Below are positions 7,731 through 16,969 of a stretch of 64,000 nucleotides of DNA, piece by piece (the first letter of the stretch is position 1; the number at the start of each line of letters is the position of its first letter). Made by a program: the position numbers and the translations under genes. This DNA comes from Saccharibacillus brassicae (GTDB lineage Bacteria; Bacillota; Bacilli; Paenibacillales; Paenibacillaceae): positions 911,001-975,000 of the forward strand of contig NZ_CP041217.1 in assembly GCF_006542275.1 (NCBI RefSeq). The letters are read 5' to 3'. The notes below the pieces were generated by a model. That model was not told the DNA's origin, searched no databases, and saw only the letters and a program-made list of their open reading frames with translations.

Positions 7731-9605
7731 TTGGCGCAGCGCGAGACGCTAACCCGGATTCTCAATGCCTATTTGCGCGAAACGGGGCAGACCGATCCCT
7801 TCATCGACGACCCTTCCCTGCCGGGTCTGTCGCTTGCGGCCTTGCTGCCCGCTACCGGGCAGCGCATCTACGGCACGCTGCGGCATCGTTCCGATGCCGG
7901 CCATCATGAATACGGCGATCGGCTGTACGGGATCGAGATCGAAGCGCGGCCGGTCGACGACTGGCAGCCGCTTGCTTTCGAGCAGGTCATCGAGCGGCTG
8001 CTGAGCGAGATTGCGGCGGCCGCGCAGCTTGGCCCGAATGCGCTGGGTCCCGTTTCGGCCGACTTGAAGCGGAGACAACTGGAAGAGGCGATCGGCAACA
8101 GCCTGCATCGCATGACCGCGTATCTGCGGCATGCGTCGCCTGCCGGCGCTCCGGCCGCGCTCGATTTCCGCCGCGCCGAGCAGTCGCTTCTGTGCGGCCA
8201 TCCGTTTCATCCCACGCCCAAAAGTCTGGAAGGCTTCAGCCCTTCCGATTCGCTCGCGTATTCGCCGGAATACGGCGTCGACTTCGCGCTGCACGGCTTC
8301 GCCGCCGCCCCGGAACTGATCGCCGAAGACTGGCTCGAAGCCGGCGGCGGCGATCCCGACGCGGCGTGGGTTCCCGCCGAAATGCGGGAAGCCGCTTCTC
8401 GGCTGCTGCCGCCGCGGGGCAGGCCGTACCGGATTCTTCCCTGCCATCCTTGGCAGGCCCGCTATCTTCGCTCGCTCGACAGCGTGCAGCGGCTGCTGGC
8501 CGCGGGCGACCTTGTCGATCTGGGCCCGATCGGCCCGCGGGTCGTGCCCACTTCTTCGGTCCGAACCGTATGGAACCCGACAGAACAATGCTTCTACAAG
8601 CTGTCGCTGCATATTCGCATCACCAATTTTATACGCGAGAACAGCGAAGAACAGCTGCTTCGCACGCTGGACGCTTCCCGGATCGCGGCTGCCGTGCAGC
8701 GGGAGAACGATTCCCCGCGGTTTGGTCTCCTGCTGGAGACCGGCTACCGGACGCTGTCGCTTCCGGATACGGAAGCGGCCGAGCGGGAGACGCTCATGTC
8801 CGGCTTTTCGATGATCGTGCGCGAAGCGCCGGATCTGTCGGACTCTTCACGCAGCGTACCGTACGTGCTGGCTTCGCTGCTGGAAGTGCTGCCCGGCGAA
8901 GCGGAGCCGCTGCTGTTCCGCGCCGTGCGCGAAAACCGGCGCAGCACAAGCGGCCCGGGCAGCCCGAACACGCCGGACGCCTCTGGACGCGATCAGCCGG
9001 CCGATCAGCCGGCAGGCCGCTCCGGCACGGAAAGCGACCGGAACCACGCGAGCGGCTGGAGCGGCTGGATCGGCTGGTTCCGCGACTATGCGGATGTGTC
9101 GATCGTACCGATCCTCCGGCTGTATGCCCGGTTCGGCATCAGCCTGGAAGCGCATGTGCAAAATTCGATGCTGCGCCTCGAAAACGGCCGGCCTTCGGCG
9201 CTGCTCGTGCGCGACCTGGAAGGCATCAGCGTCGATCGCACCCTTGCGCAGAGCCACGGCTGGATCGGCACGCTGGTCCGCGCGGACAGCCCCGTCCTGT
9301 ACTCGGGCGAAGAAGCGCTGCACCGATTGAAATATTACTTTTTCGTCAATCATCTCAGTCACGTGGTGCAGCGGCTCGCTTATTATTCCGGGCAGGCGGA
9401 GCCTCTCTTCTGGACCGTCGTGCGGCAGACGCTTGCGACGCTGGCCGAAGACCCTTCGGACGCGCGGCTTCGCGCCGTCGCACACGACCTGTTGACGTCG
9501 CCGACGCTGCCGGCCAAAGCCAATCTGCTCAGCCGCTTCCACCAGCGCGGCGAGACGCCGCTGTACGTCGATATCCCGAACCCGATCCTTCCGAAAAAAA
9601 GATAA
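7731..9605 (+). CDS. sbnC: SbnC-like NIS siderophore synthetase
   Basis: IucA/IucC synthetase matching S. aureus SbnC along its length: GHPFHPTPKSLEGFS, VPTSSVRTVW, HIRITNFIREN, GISLEAHVQNSML, VRDLEGISVDRT and the ending AKANLLSRF...IPNPI. SbnC is the type B enzyme that attaches 2-oxoglutarate to complete staphyloferrin B. The start is uncertain. The listed TTG (7731) has no good ribosome site, whereas AGAAAGGGTGA at 7624-7634 is followed in frame only by ATT (7635), ATC (7641) or ATT (7647), giving up to 32 extra residues. A roughly 35-residue Gly/Ser/Asp-rich insert sits near 8938-9060. Confidence 0.9.
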   Translation: MAQRETLTRILNAYLRETGQTDPFIDDPSLPGLSLAALLPATGQRIYGTLRHRSDAGHHEYGDRLYGIEIEARPVDDWQPLAFEQVIERLLSEIAAAAQLGPNALGPVSADLKRRQLEEAIGNSLHRMTAYLRHASPAGAPAALDFRRAEQSLLCGHPFHPTPKSLEGFSPSDSLAYSPEYGVDFALHGFAAAPELIAEDWLEAGGGDPDAAWVPAEMREAASRLLPPRGRPYRILPCHPWQARYLRSLDSVQRLLAAGDLVDLGPIGPRVVPTSSVRTVWNPTEQCFYKLSLHIRITNFIRENSEEQLLRTLDASRIAAAVQRENDSPRFGLLLETGYRTLSLPDTEAAERETLMSGFSMIVREAPDLSDSSRSVPYVLASLLEVLPGEAEPLLFRAVRENRRSTSGPGSPNTPDASGRDQPADQPAGRSGTESDRNHASGWSGWIGWFRDYADVSIVPILRLYARFGISLEAHVQNSMLRLENGRPSALLVRDLEGISVDRTLAQSHGWIGTLVRADSPVLYSGEEALHRLKYYFFVNHLSHVVQRLAYYSGQAEPLFWTVVRQTLATLAEDPSDARLRAVAHDLLTSPTLPAKANLLSRFHQRGETPLYVDIPNPILPKKR

Positions 9606-9646
9606 GCAAAAAGCCTGTTCCGTGGAGGAACAGGCTTTTTGCTTAT
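9602..9646. terminator. Bidirectional terminator between sbnC and the chemoreceptor gene
   Basis: Perfect 20-bp inverted repeat (9602-9621 with 9627-9646), 5-nt loop, with A and T runs inside both arms. The sbnC stop codon lies within the left arm. It serves both convergent genes. Confidence 0.93.
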
Positions 9647-9697
9647 ACTCAACCGGCTTGCGGGACGGTTAATCCGACGAACTCATTCCCGCTCCGA

Positions 9698-12049
9698 TCA
9701 GATCGTGAATTTTGAAATCGAATCTTTCAATTCGTTCGAAGCGTTGCTGAGCTTGGCCGACAGTTCGACCAACCGCACGCCGACATTCTGCTGCTCGCTG
9801 CTGAGCGAAGCGACTTCTTCCGACGTGGCGGAAGACTGCTCGGCGACGGCGCTGACGCTCGTCATCGCTTCGGCCATCGTCTTCTGGGCACTGCCCAGTT
9901 CGCCGATCGACGCTGTTACGCCGTCCAGCTTGCCGGAGAACTGCTGCATCTGATCCTGCACCGAGTCGAAGATGCCGCTCGTCTGCTTCACGGACTGCAC
10001 CTGCTCCTGGAACATCGGGTAGACGGTCGACAGCGTACGCACCGTCTCGTCCATCTCGGACTGGATATTGTCGGTAATCTCGCCGACCATGTCGATCGAT
10101 TCGCGCGAACGGCTGGCCAACTGCCGGATTTCGCCGGCGACGACCATGAAGCCCTGCCCCGCCGCTCCCGCGCGGGCCGCTTCGATCGTCGCGTTCAGCG
10201 ACAGAATATTGGTCTGCTTCGTAATGTTCTGCATGACGTCGAGCACTTTCATGACCGAAGCCGTGCTTTCCTTGAGCGCGTCGACCCGCGTCACGAGCGA
10301 ACGCACCATATTCTCCGTGCTGCCGGTCTGGGTCAGCAGCTTGTCCAGATGGACCGTTCCCTGACGGCTCGCCGTCTGGACTTCCCGCGCCGAAGCGTCC
10401 ATTTCGCGGTTGGCGGAGACGACGTTTTCCATCCGTTCGCCGATTCGCTCGGTCAACTCCGTGCTCTTCTCCGCTTCCTGCGCCAGGCTCGACGCTCCGT
10501 TCGCGATTTCTTCCGTCGCGATCGCGATCTCGCGGGCCGAAGACGCCGTCTGCTTCGAAGCGGTCTCCAGTTCGCCGGCCGTATCAAGCACCTGCTGCGC
10601 CGTATCCGTCGTCTGGCGAACGAGGTCGGTAATGCGGTCCATCATCTGGTTGAACGCGGTCGACAGTTCGCCGATCTCGTCTCTCGAACGGTAATCGGTG
10701 CGCACGCTCAGATTGCCTGTCGCGCCTTCCTGCATCAAGCCTTTGAGGTGGCCGAGCGGACGGCCGATCATACGGACCATCCAGATGCCGATCGCGATCG
10801 CCACGAGCACGGCCACCGCAACGAAAATCACGATCAGGATCAGGATGCCGGACGCGCCTTCGAGCAGCACTTTGACCGGAACCGTTCCGATCAGCTTCCA
10901 GCCGGAGGACTCCATCGTATTGTACGCGGCCAGCACCGTGGTGCCGAACTGCTTCGCTTCGAACTTGCCGCTCTCGCCGAGCTGGTCCTGGTCGAACACG
11001 TAAGTGCTCGGCTGGCCCGCCGATCCTTCCTTGTCGGAAGCGACGTTCGTGCCGTCGGCCGAGACGAGTTCGATATGGCTGCCTTCCCCGAACTGGACAG
11101 AGGCCAGCTGTTCTTCCAGCGTCTGGACGTCAAGCTGCAGGCCGATGACGAACTTCGCTCCGCTGCCGTTCGTCGTGGACATGAGCCGGACCAGCGAATA
11201 ACTGCTGCGTTCGACGTCGGTCGGAATCCACTTCACGTTCGTCTTGCTCGTCGTCAGCTCTTTGTACCAGGCCGTGCCGCGGATTTCTTCCGCCGTCGGA
11301 AGGCGGTTGCCCGCCGTGAATAAATCGTTCGAGGCTTCGTCGGTCGACAGGAAGAAGACCGACTGCAGCCCGCTTGTGACGTTAACCTGATTGCTCAGCG
11401 ATTCGTTGATCTCGCGATAAGCCTGCAAACGGTCGAAATCGCTCGTCGCCCGCTGCAAGTTGTTGATCGCGTCCTGAATTTCCGGATTGAAAAAGATCTG
11501 CGTCGACGAATCCATGTAGCGCTGCAAAATGATGTCCAGCTTCTCCGAAGTCTGGATAATCGTCTGCTCGTTGGCCGTCGCGGCGTTTGCCTTGATCGTG
11601 TCGCGGGCTTTGACGTACGAGAAAATGCCGAGCGAAGACACGAAGACGACCATGCTCACGAGGAAGATAAGAAACAGGCGAACGCCTACCGACTTGCCCG
11701 GATCGAGCACGCGCCAGTTTTTGAGCGCTCCGCCCATCGCGCTTCCCCACTCGCGCGCGGAACGTTTCGGCAGATTGGAACGGCCGCCTTTTTTCGAGCC
11801 GAGGCCGGGCAGCAGCCGCGCAGCCATACCCTTTAAAGCGTTCTCATTTCGTCCAGTACCTTCAGAACCATTTCTAAATGTCCCCGGAACGACCTTCGGC
11901 AGCTTTGGCTTTTTCTCCCGGACCTTTTTCGGTTCTTTATTTTTTCTCAAAAGGTTCAGCGAAGGTTTCCCTTTTCCTTCCGCTTGTCCGCTCTCCGATT
12001 CAAGGATCGGATTTCCCCCGTTATCCCCTTTTTTCTTCATCATACTCAT
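9698..12049 (-). CDS. Methyl-accepting chemotaxis protein
   Basis: Transmembrane chemoreceptor, 783 aa. It has an unusually long basic cytoplasmic N-terminus (about 120 residues, many Lys/Arg/Pro), then helix 1 ([20 protein letters not shown]), an extracellular dCache-like sensor of about 270 residues, helix 2, a HAMP domain, and the coiled-coil signalling domain with hairpin tip [26 protein letters not shown] precedes the ATGs at 12049 and 12043; spacing favours 12043. Ligand unknown. A SigD-type -10 element upstream suggests control with motility genes. Single gene, terminated at 9602-9646. Confidence 0.93.
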   Translation of the reverse strand: MSMMKKKGDNGGNPILESESGQAEGKGKPSLNLLRKNKEPKKVREKKPKLPKVVPGTFRNGSEGTGRNENALKGMAARLLPGLGSKKGGRSNLPKRSAREWGSAMGGALKNWRVLDPGKSVGVRLFLIFLVSMVVFVSSLGIFSYVKARDTIKANAATANEQTIIQTSEKLDIILQRYMDSSTQIFFNPEIQDAINNLQRATSDFDRLQAYREINESLSNQVNVTSGLQSVFFLSTDEASNDLFTAGNRLPTAEEIRGTAWYKELTTSKTNVKWIPTDVERSSYSLVRLMSTTNGSGAKFVIGLQLDVQTLEEQLASVQFGEGSHIELVSADGTNVASDKEGSAGQPSTYVFDQDQLGESGKFEAKQFGTTVLAAYNTMESSGWKLIGTVPVKVLLEGASGILILIVIFVAVAVLVAIAIGIWMVRMIGRPLGHLKGLMQEGATGNLSVRTDYRSRDEIGELSTAFNQMMDRITDLVRQTTDTAQQVLDTAGELETASKQTASSAREIAIATEEIANGASSLAQEAEKSTELTERIGERMENVVSANREMDASAREVQTASRQGTVHLDKLLTQTGSTENMVRSLVTRVDALKESTASVMKVLDVMQNITKQTNILSLNATIEAARAGAAGQGFMVVAGEIRQLASRSRESIDMVGEITDNIQSEMDETVRTLSTVYPMFQEQVQSVKQTSGIFDSVQDQMQQFSGKLDGVTASIGELGSAQKTMAEAMTSVSAVAEQSSATSEEVASLSSEQQNVGVRLVELSAKLSNASNELKDSISKFTI

Positions 12050-12174
12050 GCTCCCACCCGCCAGTCTTTAGAATCAGCGCTGCAACACCGGAGTTTAGAA
12101 AGCGCTCTCTCACTTGCCTATGTACCTACTTTCTTCTTAAAAAGCCCGGGATTACAAAATGCTGGTTATCTCTA

Positions 12175-12200
12175 TTATCGGCCCAAGCAAGCAAAATGAA
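12175..12200 (-). promoter_or_regulatory. Candidate SigD promoter of the chemoreceptor
   Basis: On the minus strand GCCGATAA (12182-12175) matches the SigD -10 consensus. The -35 (TTCA, about 14 nt upstream) is weak. The gene starts about 125 nt further on. Function fits the SigD motility regulon. Confidence 0.5.
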
Positions 12201-12243
12201 CAGCAAAATCAGTCTTTTTCCAAAAAAATTTGACATGAAAAGA

Positions 12244-12279
12244 AAACCCTTCAACTCCTTTGAAGGAATTGAAGGGTTT
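12244..12279 (-). terminator. Terminator of the trhP1-trhP2 unit
   Basis: AAACCCTTCAA pairs with TTGAAGGGTTT (11 bp), followed on the minus strand by TTTTCTTTTC, just after the trhP2 stop. Confidence 0.88.
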
Positions 12280-12303
12280 CCCAAGACCTACGACGTAAGT
12301 CTC

Positions 12304-13629
12304 CTACTTTTTGACGTTCTTTTTGCGCATCATGTCGAAATAACGCAGCGGACGCTCAACTTTGAACTTCACGCGCTGCATCGGATGGCGGGCCGCGTCG
12401 AGCTCATTGCCGTCCTCGTCCCAGATCGTGCCGACCGTTTGTTTGAAAAACGTGCCGCCGGGACCGAAAAATTCGATCTCCGTGCCGGGTTTGAAATGGT
12501 TGCGCTGCTGGATCGTCGCCATCTCCGTCGCTGCGTCGTAATCGAGCACGAGTCCGGCGAAGTCGTAAGGGACCGATTTTTGTTCCGGCTCGTAAATATG
12601 GTCTTCATGATCCGGCGTATCATAGAAGAAACCGGTATTGAGCGGACGGTTGGCAGCTTTGCCCAGCTCTTCCATCCACTCCGGCTTCAACACATAATGC
12701 TCCGGGTCAGCCATGTACGCGTCGATCGCCTGGCGATAGACGTTGATGACGGTCGCCACGTAATGGATCGACTTCATTCGGCCTTCGACCTTGAAGCTGT
12801 CGATGCCGACTTCGATCAGGTCGGGAATAGAACCCAGCATGCACAGGTCTTTGGAACCCATCGTGAACGCATTGTCTTCGGAACGGAACAGCGGACTGCC
12901 TTCGCCGGCTTCGGCCTGCTGTTCTTCGGAGACCCATTCGCCTTCAGCGGAAGGACTCTCGAACAGGTCGTATTTCCAGCGGCAGGACTGGCAGCAGCCG
13001 CCCCGGTTGGAATCGCGGTCGGTAAAATGGTTCGACAGGACGCAGCGCCCCGAATACGACGAACACATCGCGCCGTGTACAAACGATTCGATTTCGACGT
13101 CGACATGCTTTTTGATCTCGGCGATCTCTTCGAGACTTGTCTCGCGGCCCAGCACGACGCGCGGCAGTCCTTCTTCTTTCCAGAACTGCACCGCCTGCCA
13201 GTTCAGCGTCGACTGCTGCGTGCTCAGATGCACTTCGATACGCGGAGCCGCCGTTTTGGCCGTCTCCACGATGATCGGATCGGCCGTAATGATCGCGGCG
13301 ATGCCCGCTTCCTGCAAATTGCGCAGGTATTCGGCGATGCCGTCCAGGTCTTCTTCATGCGCGTAAATATTCGTGGCGACGAACACTTTCGCGCCGTATT
13401 TGGCGGCGAACTCCACGCCTTCCTTCATTTCTTCGAAAGTGAAGTTGTCCGCGCCCGAGCGCAGGCCGTATTTCTGCCCGCCGATATAGACGGCATCCGC
13501 GCCGTAATGCACGGCGAACTTCAACTTTTCCAGATTGCCGGCCGGAGCCAGCAGCTCCGGTTTGTCCAGCCGGTACCGCTTGCCTTTGTGCTGCGGCTTG
13601 GCCTGAACCGGCGTTTGTGTCATTTCCAC
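12304..13629 (-). CDS. trhP2: U32-family tRNA hydroxylation protein TrhP2 (YrrO)
   Basis: Peptidase U32-family protein (441 aa), orthologous by sequence and position to B. subtilis YrrO. With YrrN it makes 5-hydroxyuridine at tRNA wobble position 34; it is not thought to be a protease. Motifs: ELLAPAGNLEKLKFAVHYGADAV near the N-terminus, and cysteines in AMCSSYSGRC and GGCCQSC that could bind a metal or Fe-S cluster. GTG start at 13629 behind AGAAAGGGG. Lies 16 nt after trhP1, so co-transcribed. Confidence 0.9.
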   Translation of the reverse strand: MEMTQTPVQAKPQHKGKRYRLDKPELLAPAGNLEKLKFAVHYGADAVYIGGQKYGLRSGADNFTFEEMKEGVEFAAKYGAKVFVATNIYAHEEDLDGIAEYLRNLQEAGIAAIITADPIIVETAKTAAPRIEVHLSTQQSTLNWQAVQFWKEEGLPRVVLGRETSLEEIAEIKKHVDVEIESFVHGAMCSSYSGRCVLSNHFTDRDSNRGGCCQSCRWKYDLFESPSAEGEWVSEEQQAEAGEGSPLFRSEDNAFTMGSKDLCMLGSIPDLIEVGIDSFKVEGRMKSIHYVATVINVYRQAIDAYMADPEHYVLKPEWMEELGKAANRPLNTGFFYDTPDHEDHIYEPEQKSVPYDFAGLVLDYDAATEMATIQQRNHFKPGTEIEFFGPGGTFFKQTVGTIWDEDGNELDAARHPMQRVKFKVERPLRYFDMMRKKNVKK

Positions 13630-13645
13630 GATGCGATCCCCTTTC

Positions 13646-14578
13646 TCAATACACCTGTTCCTTATAGAAAAATCCGAACGACAGCTCGCGCTCCGGGTCC
13701 TGAAGCGCCCGAATCTCGTCCAGCCACGTCTCGTCGAACGCGTACCCGGCCGGATCTTCGGCGAACAAATCGATCGCCCGGCGATAGGCGCGGGCGGCCG
13801 CGACGTTGTACGCCGCGCTTTGCAGGATACCTTCGATCTTGAAGCTCTGCACGCCCGCCTCCATCAGCAGATGCAAATCTTCCAGAATGCAGATATCGCC
13901 CGAACTCATAATATGCGTGCCGTTCGCGTCTTCGTAGATCGGGAACCGTTCGTCGCGGCGTTCCGCTTCGATCAGGTACAGACCGCGGGTCAGACCGACG
14001 TTATCGTCTTCGACCGGCCGGCCCTGATTCGCCATGTAGCTGTGCACGAGGCTGCGCTTGGAATGATAAATGTTCGTCATCCCGTGCACCTGCACCTGGG
14101 CTTCCACTTCGAGCGACGGCATCATGCCGGTCACTTCGTCCATGTTCAGCTCGCGCGCGAGCACGACCCGGGTCGCCCCCCGGCGTCCCCAGTAGTTCGC
14201 CGTCCCGTGGTTGGTCGACGTCATCTCGGCGTTCCAGTGCAGCGGCAGTCCCGGCAGCAGGCTTCGGGCCTGCATAAGCACGGACGGATCGCCGAACTCG
14301 ATGCCGTCCACGCCGAGCTCTCCCATACGCTTCAAGTACTCCGGCAGAAGCGGCAGCTTCTCGTTGTCCATCAGATTGTTGACGGCCGCGTAGATTTTGA
14401 TACCGCGCGGATGCGCGAAGTTCACCGCTTCCCCGATCATCTCCGGCGTGAATTCCCCCGGCAGGCGCATGCCGTATCGTTCTTCCCCCAATAAAAAAGC
14501 GTCGCAGCCGGCTTCCGCCAGCGCCTTCAATTCATCCAGTGTGCCGCAAGTTGCCAACAGTTCGGGCTTTTTTCCCAA
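13646..14578 (-). CDS. trhP1: U32-family tRNA hydroxylation protein TrhP1 (YrrN)
   Basis: Smaller U32 paralogue (310 aa), orthologous to B. subtilis YrrN and partner of TrhP2 in tRNA U34 hydroxylation. Motifs: KKPELLATC, GCDAFLLGEERYGMRLPGEF, NYWGRRGATRVVLARELNM, HGMTNIYHSKRSLV and SFKIEGIL. The TTG at 14578 is preferred to a GTG at 14587, which sits on top of the AAGGGAG ribosome site. In Bacillus trmR (yrrM) lies directly upstream; here the 144 nt before the gene hold no ORF. Confidence 0.88.
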   Translation of the reverse strand: MGKKPELLATCGTLDELKALAEAGCDAFLLGEERYGMRLPGEFTPEMIGEAVNFAHPRGIKIYAAVNNLMDNEKLPLLPEYLKRMGELGVDGIEFGDPSVLMQARSLLPGLPLHWNAEMTSTNHGTANYWGRRGATRVVLARELNMDEVTGMMPSLEVEAQVQVHGMTNIYHSKRSLVHSYMANQGRPVEDDNVGLTRGLYLIEAERRDERFPIYEDANGTHIMSSGDICILEDLHLLMEAGVQSFKIEGILQSAAYNVAAARAYRRAIDLFAEDPAGYAFDETWLDEIRALQDPERELSFGFFYKEQVY

Positions 14579-14722
14579 AACGGCCACTCCCTTCTTCGAC
14601 TTCGTTTGCGCCGCGTCCTCTTGGCTTAGAGACGCGCGGCCTTTGTTGCGATGATGCGGAACTTTCGCTGCGTTCCATTCAAGCGAGCCCGGCCATGAAG
14701 CCTAGGCGGCTCGACGTCTTCC

Positions 14723-15787
14723 TTACGGAGTACCGCCGGCCTTGCTCGCTTCGATGTTTTGTTCGTGCTGCGCGAACGTCTCGGCAAACAGATGCTCGCC
14801 GGACCCGTCCTTTTTGGTTACGTAGAAGAAATAATCGGTCTTCTCCGGCTGCAGCGCGGCTTCGATCGACTTGAGGCTTGGCGCCGCGATCGGACCGGGC
14901 GGCAGGCCGTCGTATTTGTACGTGTTGTACGGACTGTCGATCTCGAGATCCGAATACAGCAGCCGGTCTTTCTGCTTGCCGAGCGCGTATTGGACCGTCG
15001 CGTCGATTTGCAGCTTCATCGGATCGTTCAGCCGGTTATAGATGACGCCGGCGATGATCGGACGCTCCGAATCGACGACGGCTTCCCGCTCCACGAGCGA
15101 AGACAGCGTCAGCAGCTCATGCACGCTCAATCCCCGTTCTTTGAGCAGCGCGTCGAAGTTCGGGATCGATTCGAGCTTGCGCTTCGTCTCCTGCACGAGG
15201 CGGCGGACGACGTCTTCTTCCGTGGCGGAAGCGGCGAACTCGTACGTATCGGGAAACAGATACCCTTCGAGCGGATAGGTGATGCCGGCTTCGGCCGGAA
15301 TCCCGGCGGGCAGATCGTCCGCGAATTTCTGCGGTTCCCGCGCCAGTTGGCGAACAGTCTTGGCATCCCAGCCGCCCAGCTCGTTCAGGCGGTCTGCGAT
15401 CTGCTTGATCGTCAGCCCTTCCGGAATCGTCACTTTGACTACCGCTTCGCGTTCGACTTCCCCGGTTCCGTTCAGCGCGGCCGTAACCGCGGCATAATCG
15501 GAACCCGGCAGCAGCCGATACGTGCCGGCTTTGAACGCTCCGCCTTCTTTTTCCATTTTGAGGTATACCTTATACAACAGGGCGCTGCGAATCAGCCCTT
15601 GCTCCTGCAGGCGATCGGCGATCTCCGCTCTTCCGCTGCCTTCGGCCACTTCGAACGTGACCGGCTCGTCGGAAGAGGCCACCGGACGCATCGAGGCATA
15701 CACGAAAGTCGAAATCGAAGCGATCAGCAGCAGCACGATCAACAGCAGGACGAGCGGGGCTTTCGATCTTTTTCTCTTTTGGATCAC
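14723..15787 (-). CDS. mltG: Endolytic murein transglycosylase MltG (YrrL)
   Basis: Membrane-anchored YceG/MltG enzyme (354 aa) that cuts nascent glycan strands. Lys/Arg-rich start, one helix (APLVLLLIVLLLIASISTFV), then the MltG domain with IPEGLTIKQIADRL, YPLEGYLFPDTYEF, the catalytic-glutamate segment LSSLVEREAV and GLPPGPIAAPSLKSIEAAL. The start is uncertain: GTG 15787 has AAAGGA 11 nt before it; ATG 15799 sits directly on that site. Gene order alaS-ireB-ruvX-DUF1292-mltG is conserved. Confidence 0.92.
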   Translation of the reverse strand: MIQKRKRSKAPLVLLLIVLLLIASISTFVYASMRPVASSDEPVTFEVAEGSGRAEIADRLQEQGLIRSALLYKVYLKMEKEGGAFKAGTYRLLPGSDYAAVTAALNGTGEVEREAVVKVTIPEGLTIKQIADRLNELGGWDAKTVRQLAREPQKFADDLPAGIPAEAGITYPLEGYLFPDTYEFAASATEEDVVRRLVQETKRKLESIPNFDALLKERGLSVHELLTLSSLVEREAVVDSERPIIAGVIYNRLNDPMKLQIDATVQYALGKQKDRLLYSDLEIDSPYNTYKYDGLPPGPIAAPSLKSIEAALQPEKTDYFFYVTKKDGSGEHLFAETFAQHEQNIEASKAGGTP

Positions 15788-15913
15788 TACGGCGCACATC
15801 CTTTGTCGGACTTGAATCGCGGGCACTCCCTGTCGGGAAATCCCGTCGTCTTTTATTTTTGCGCACGGCAAAACGGACCAGGCTAGCCGGGTCCGCTTGC
15901 TTTACCGATTCCC

Positions 15914-16222
15914 TTACATTTCTTCCGGGAACGTGAGTTCGTCGAACAGTTCGGCCACGTTTTCCCACTCGTCATCATCGTCGATCGTCGCCAGCTGAAC
16001 TTCGCCTTCCGGGGAAGTCTCGATCTTGAGAATTTGCACATCGTCCTCGGCTCCGGCGGTCTCGTTCTGGAGAACCGCGTAAGCGCCGCCGCCCACTTCG
16101 AACTCTTTCAAGATCCGGTACGTGACCGATTCGGCATTCTCGTCGATCAACTCGACTTCCAATCCGTACACCTGTTCCAGCTTGTTCGTGTATACGACCT
16201 GACTTGCGGAAAATTCCGTCAT
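15914..16222 (-). CDS. DUF1292 family protein (YrzB-like), copy 2
   Basis: 102-residue acidic protein. FSASQVVYTNKLEQVYGLEVEL is followed by the DUF1292 beta-rich core (YAVLQNE, VQILKIE) and an acidic tail with DDDDEWENVAELFDEL. B. subtilis has one such gene (yrzB) here; this genome has two in tandem, 5 nt apart. Function unknown. ATG 16222 follows GGGGAGGA. Confidence 0.85.
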   Translation of the reverse strand: MTEFSASQVVYTNKLEQVYGLEVELIDENAESVTYRILKEFEVGGGAYAVLQNETAGAEDDVQILKIETSPEGEVQLATIDDDDEWENVAELFDELTFPEEM

Positions 16223-16227
16223 CGCTT

Positions 16228-16527
16228 CTATTCCTCCCCGTCCAGTTCGGCAACCAGCGTATTGAAAGTCTCTTCGACGATCTGCCACTCCGCTTCGTCC
16301 TCGATCACGTACAGCTTGAGATCGTCGTTCTCTTCTTCGTAACGGAAAGCGTACACTTCGTCCGTCTCTTCGTCTTCGGAATCGAGCGGAACGACCATCA
16401 TGTACTTGCTCTCGGAACCGTCCACTTCAAACTTCATGATGACTTCGAAGCCTTCTTCCTGGCCTTCTTCATCGGGGATATAGATAATTTCCGGCTCTTC
16501 GCCTACGAGATTAGAATCATTTGTCAT
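16228..16527 (-). CDS. yrzB: DUF1292 family protein (YrzB-like), copy 1
   Basis: 99-residue, strongly acidic DUF1292 protein: EIIYIPDEEGQEEGFEVI, YMMVVPLDSEDEE, VYAFRYEEENDD, ending in EWQIVEETFNTLVAELDGEE. ATG 16527 is behind GAAAGGGTGA, 13 nt after the ruvX stop, so part of the alaS-distal operon. Its plain DUF1292 architecture makes it the more likely yrzB orthologue. Function unknown. Confidence 0.87.
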   Translation of the reverse strand: MTNDSNLVGEEPEIIYIPDEEGQEEGFEVIMKFEVDGSESKYMMVVPLDSEDEETDEVYAFRYEEENDDLKLYVIEDEAEWQIVEETFNTLVAELDGEE

Positions 16528-16540
16528 GCCCGTCACCCTT

Positions 16541-16957
16541 TCACCGGTTTGATATGGAATCGAGATAATTTTGCAAGATCAGACCCGCGGCAATTTTGTC
16601 GACGACCTGCTTGCGCTTCTTGCGGCTGACATCGGCTTCGAGCAGCGTACGCTCGGCGGACACCGTCGTCAGACGTTCATCCCAGAGGTGAACGGGCAGA
16701 CCCAGCCGTTCGCGCAGCGACTCGGCGAATTCGATGCACAGTTCGCCGCGCGGGCCGATCGTGCCGTTCATGTTTTTGGGGAGACCGACGACCACTTCCC
16801 CGATCTCGTGCAGCTCCGCGAGTTCCGCGATGCGCCGCAGGTGAGAATCGTCTTCGCGTCGTTGGACCACTTCGATCCCTTGAGCGGTCCAGCCGAAGAC
16901 GTCGCTAACCGCGACGCCGATCCGGCGATCCCCATAATCGAGGCCCAGCAATTTCAT
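16541..16957 (-). CDS. ruvX: Holliday-junction resolvase-like YqgF/RuvX
   Basis: RNase H-fold YqgF family protein (138 aa), implicated in pre-16S rRNA maturation and possibly junction resolution. Acidic active-site residues are visible in LGLDYGDRRIGVA, VVGLPKNMNG, WDERLTT and the C-terminal DKIAAGLILQNYL. Lies 12 nt after ireB and before the DUF1292 pair. Confidence 0.95.
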   Translation of the reverse strand: MKLLGLDYGDRRIGVAVSDVFGWTAQGIEVVQRREDDSHLRRIAELAELHEIGEVVVGLPKNMNGTIGPRGELCIEFAESLRERLGLPVHLWDERLTTVSAERTLLEADVSRKKRKQVVDKIAAGLILQNYLDSISNR

Positions 16958-16969
16958 TGTTCGTATCTC

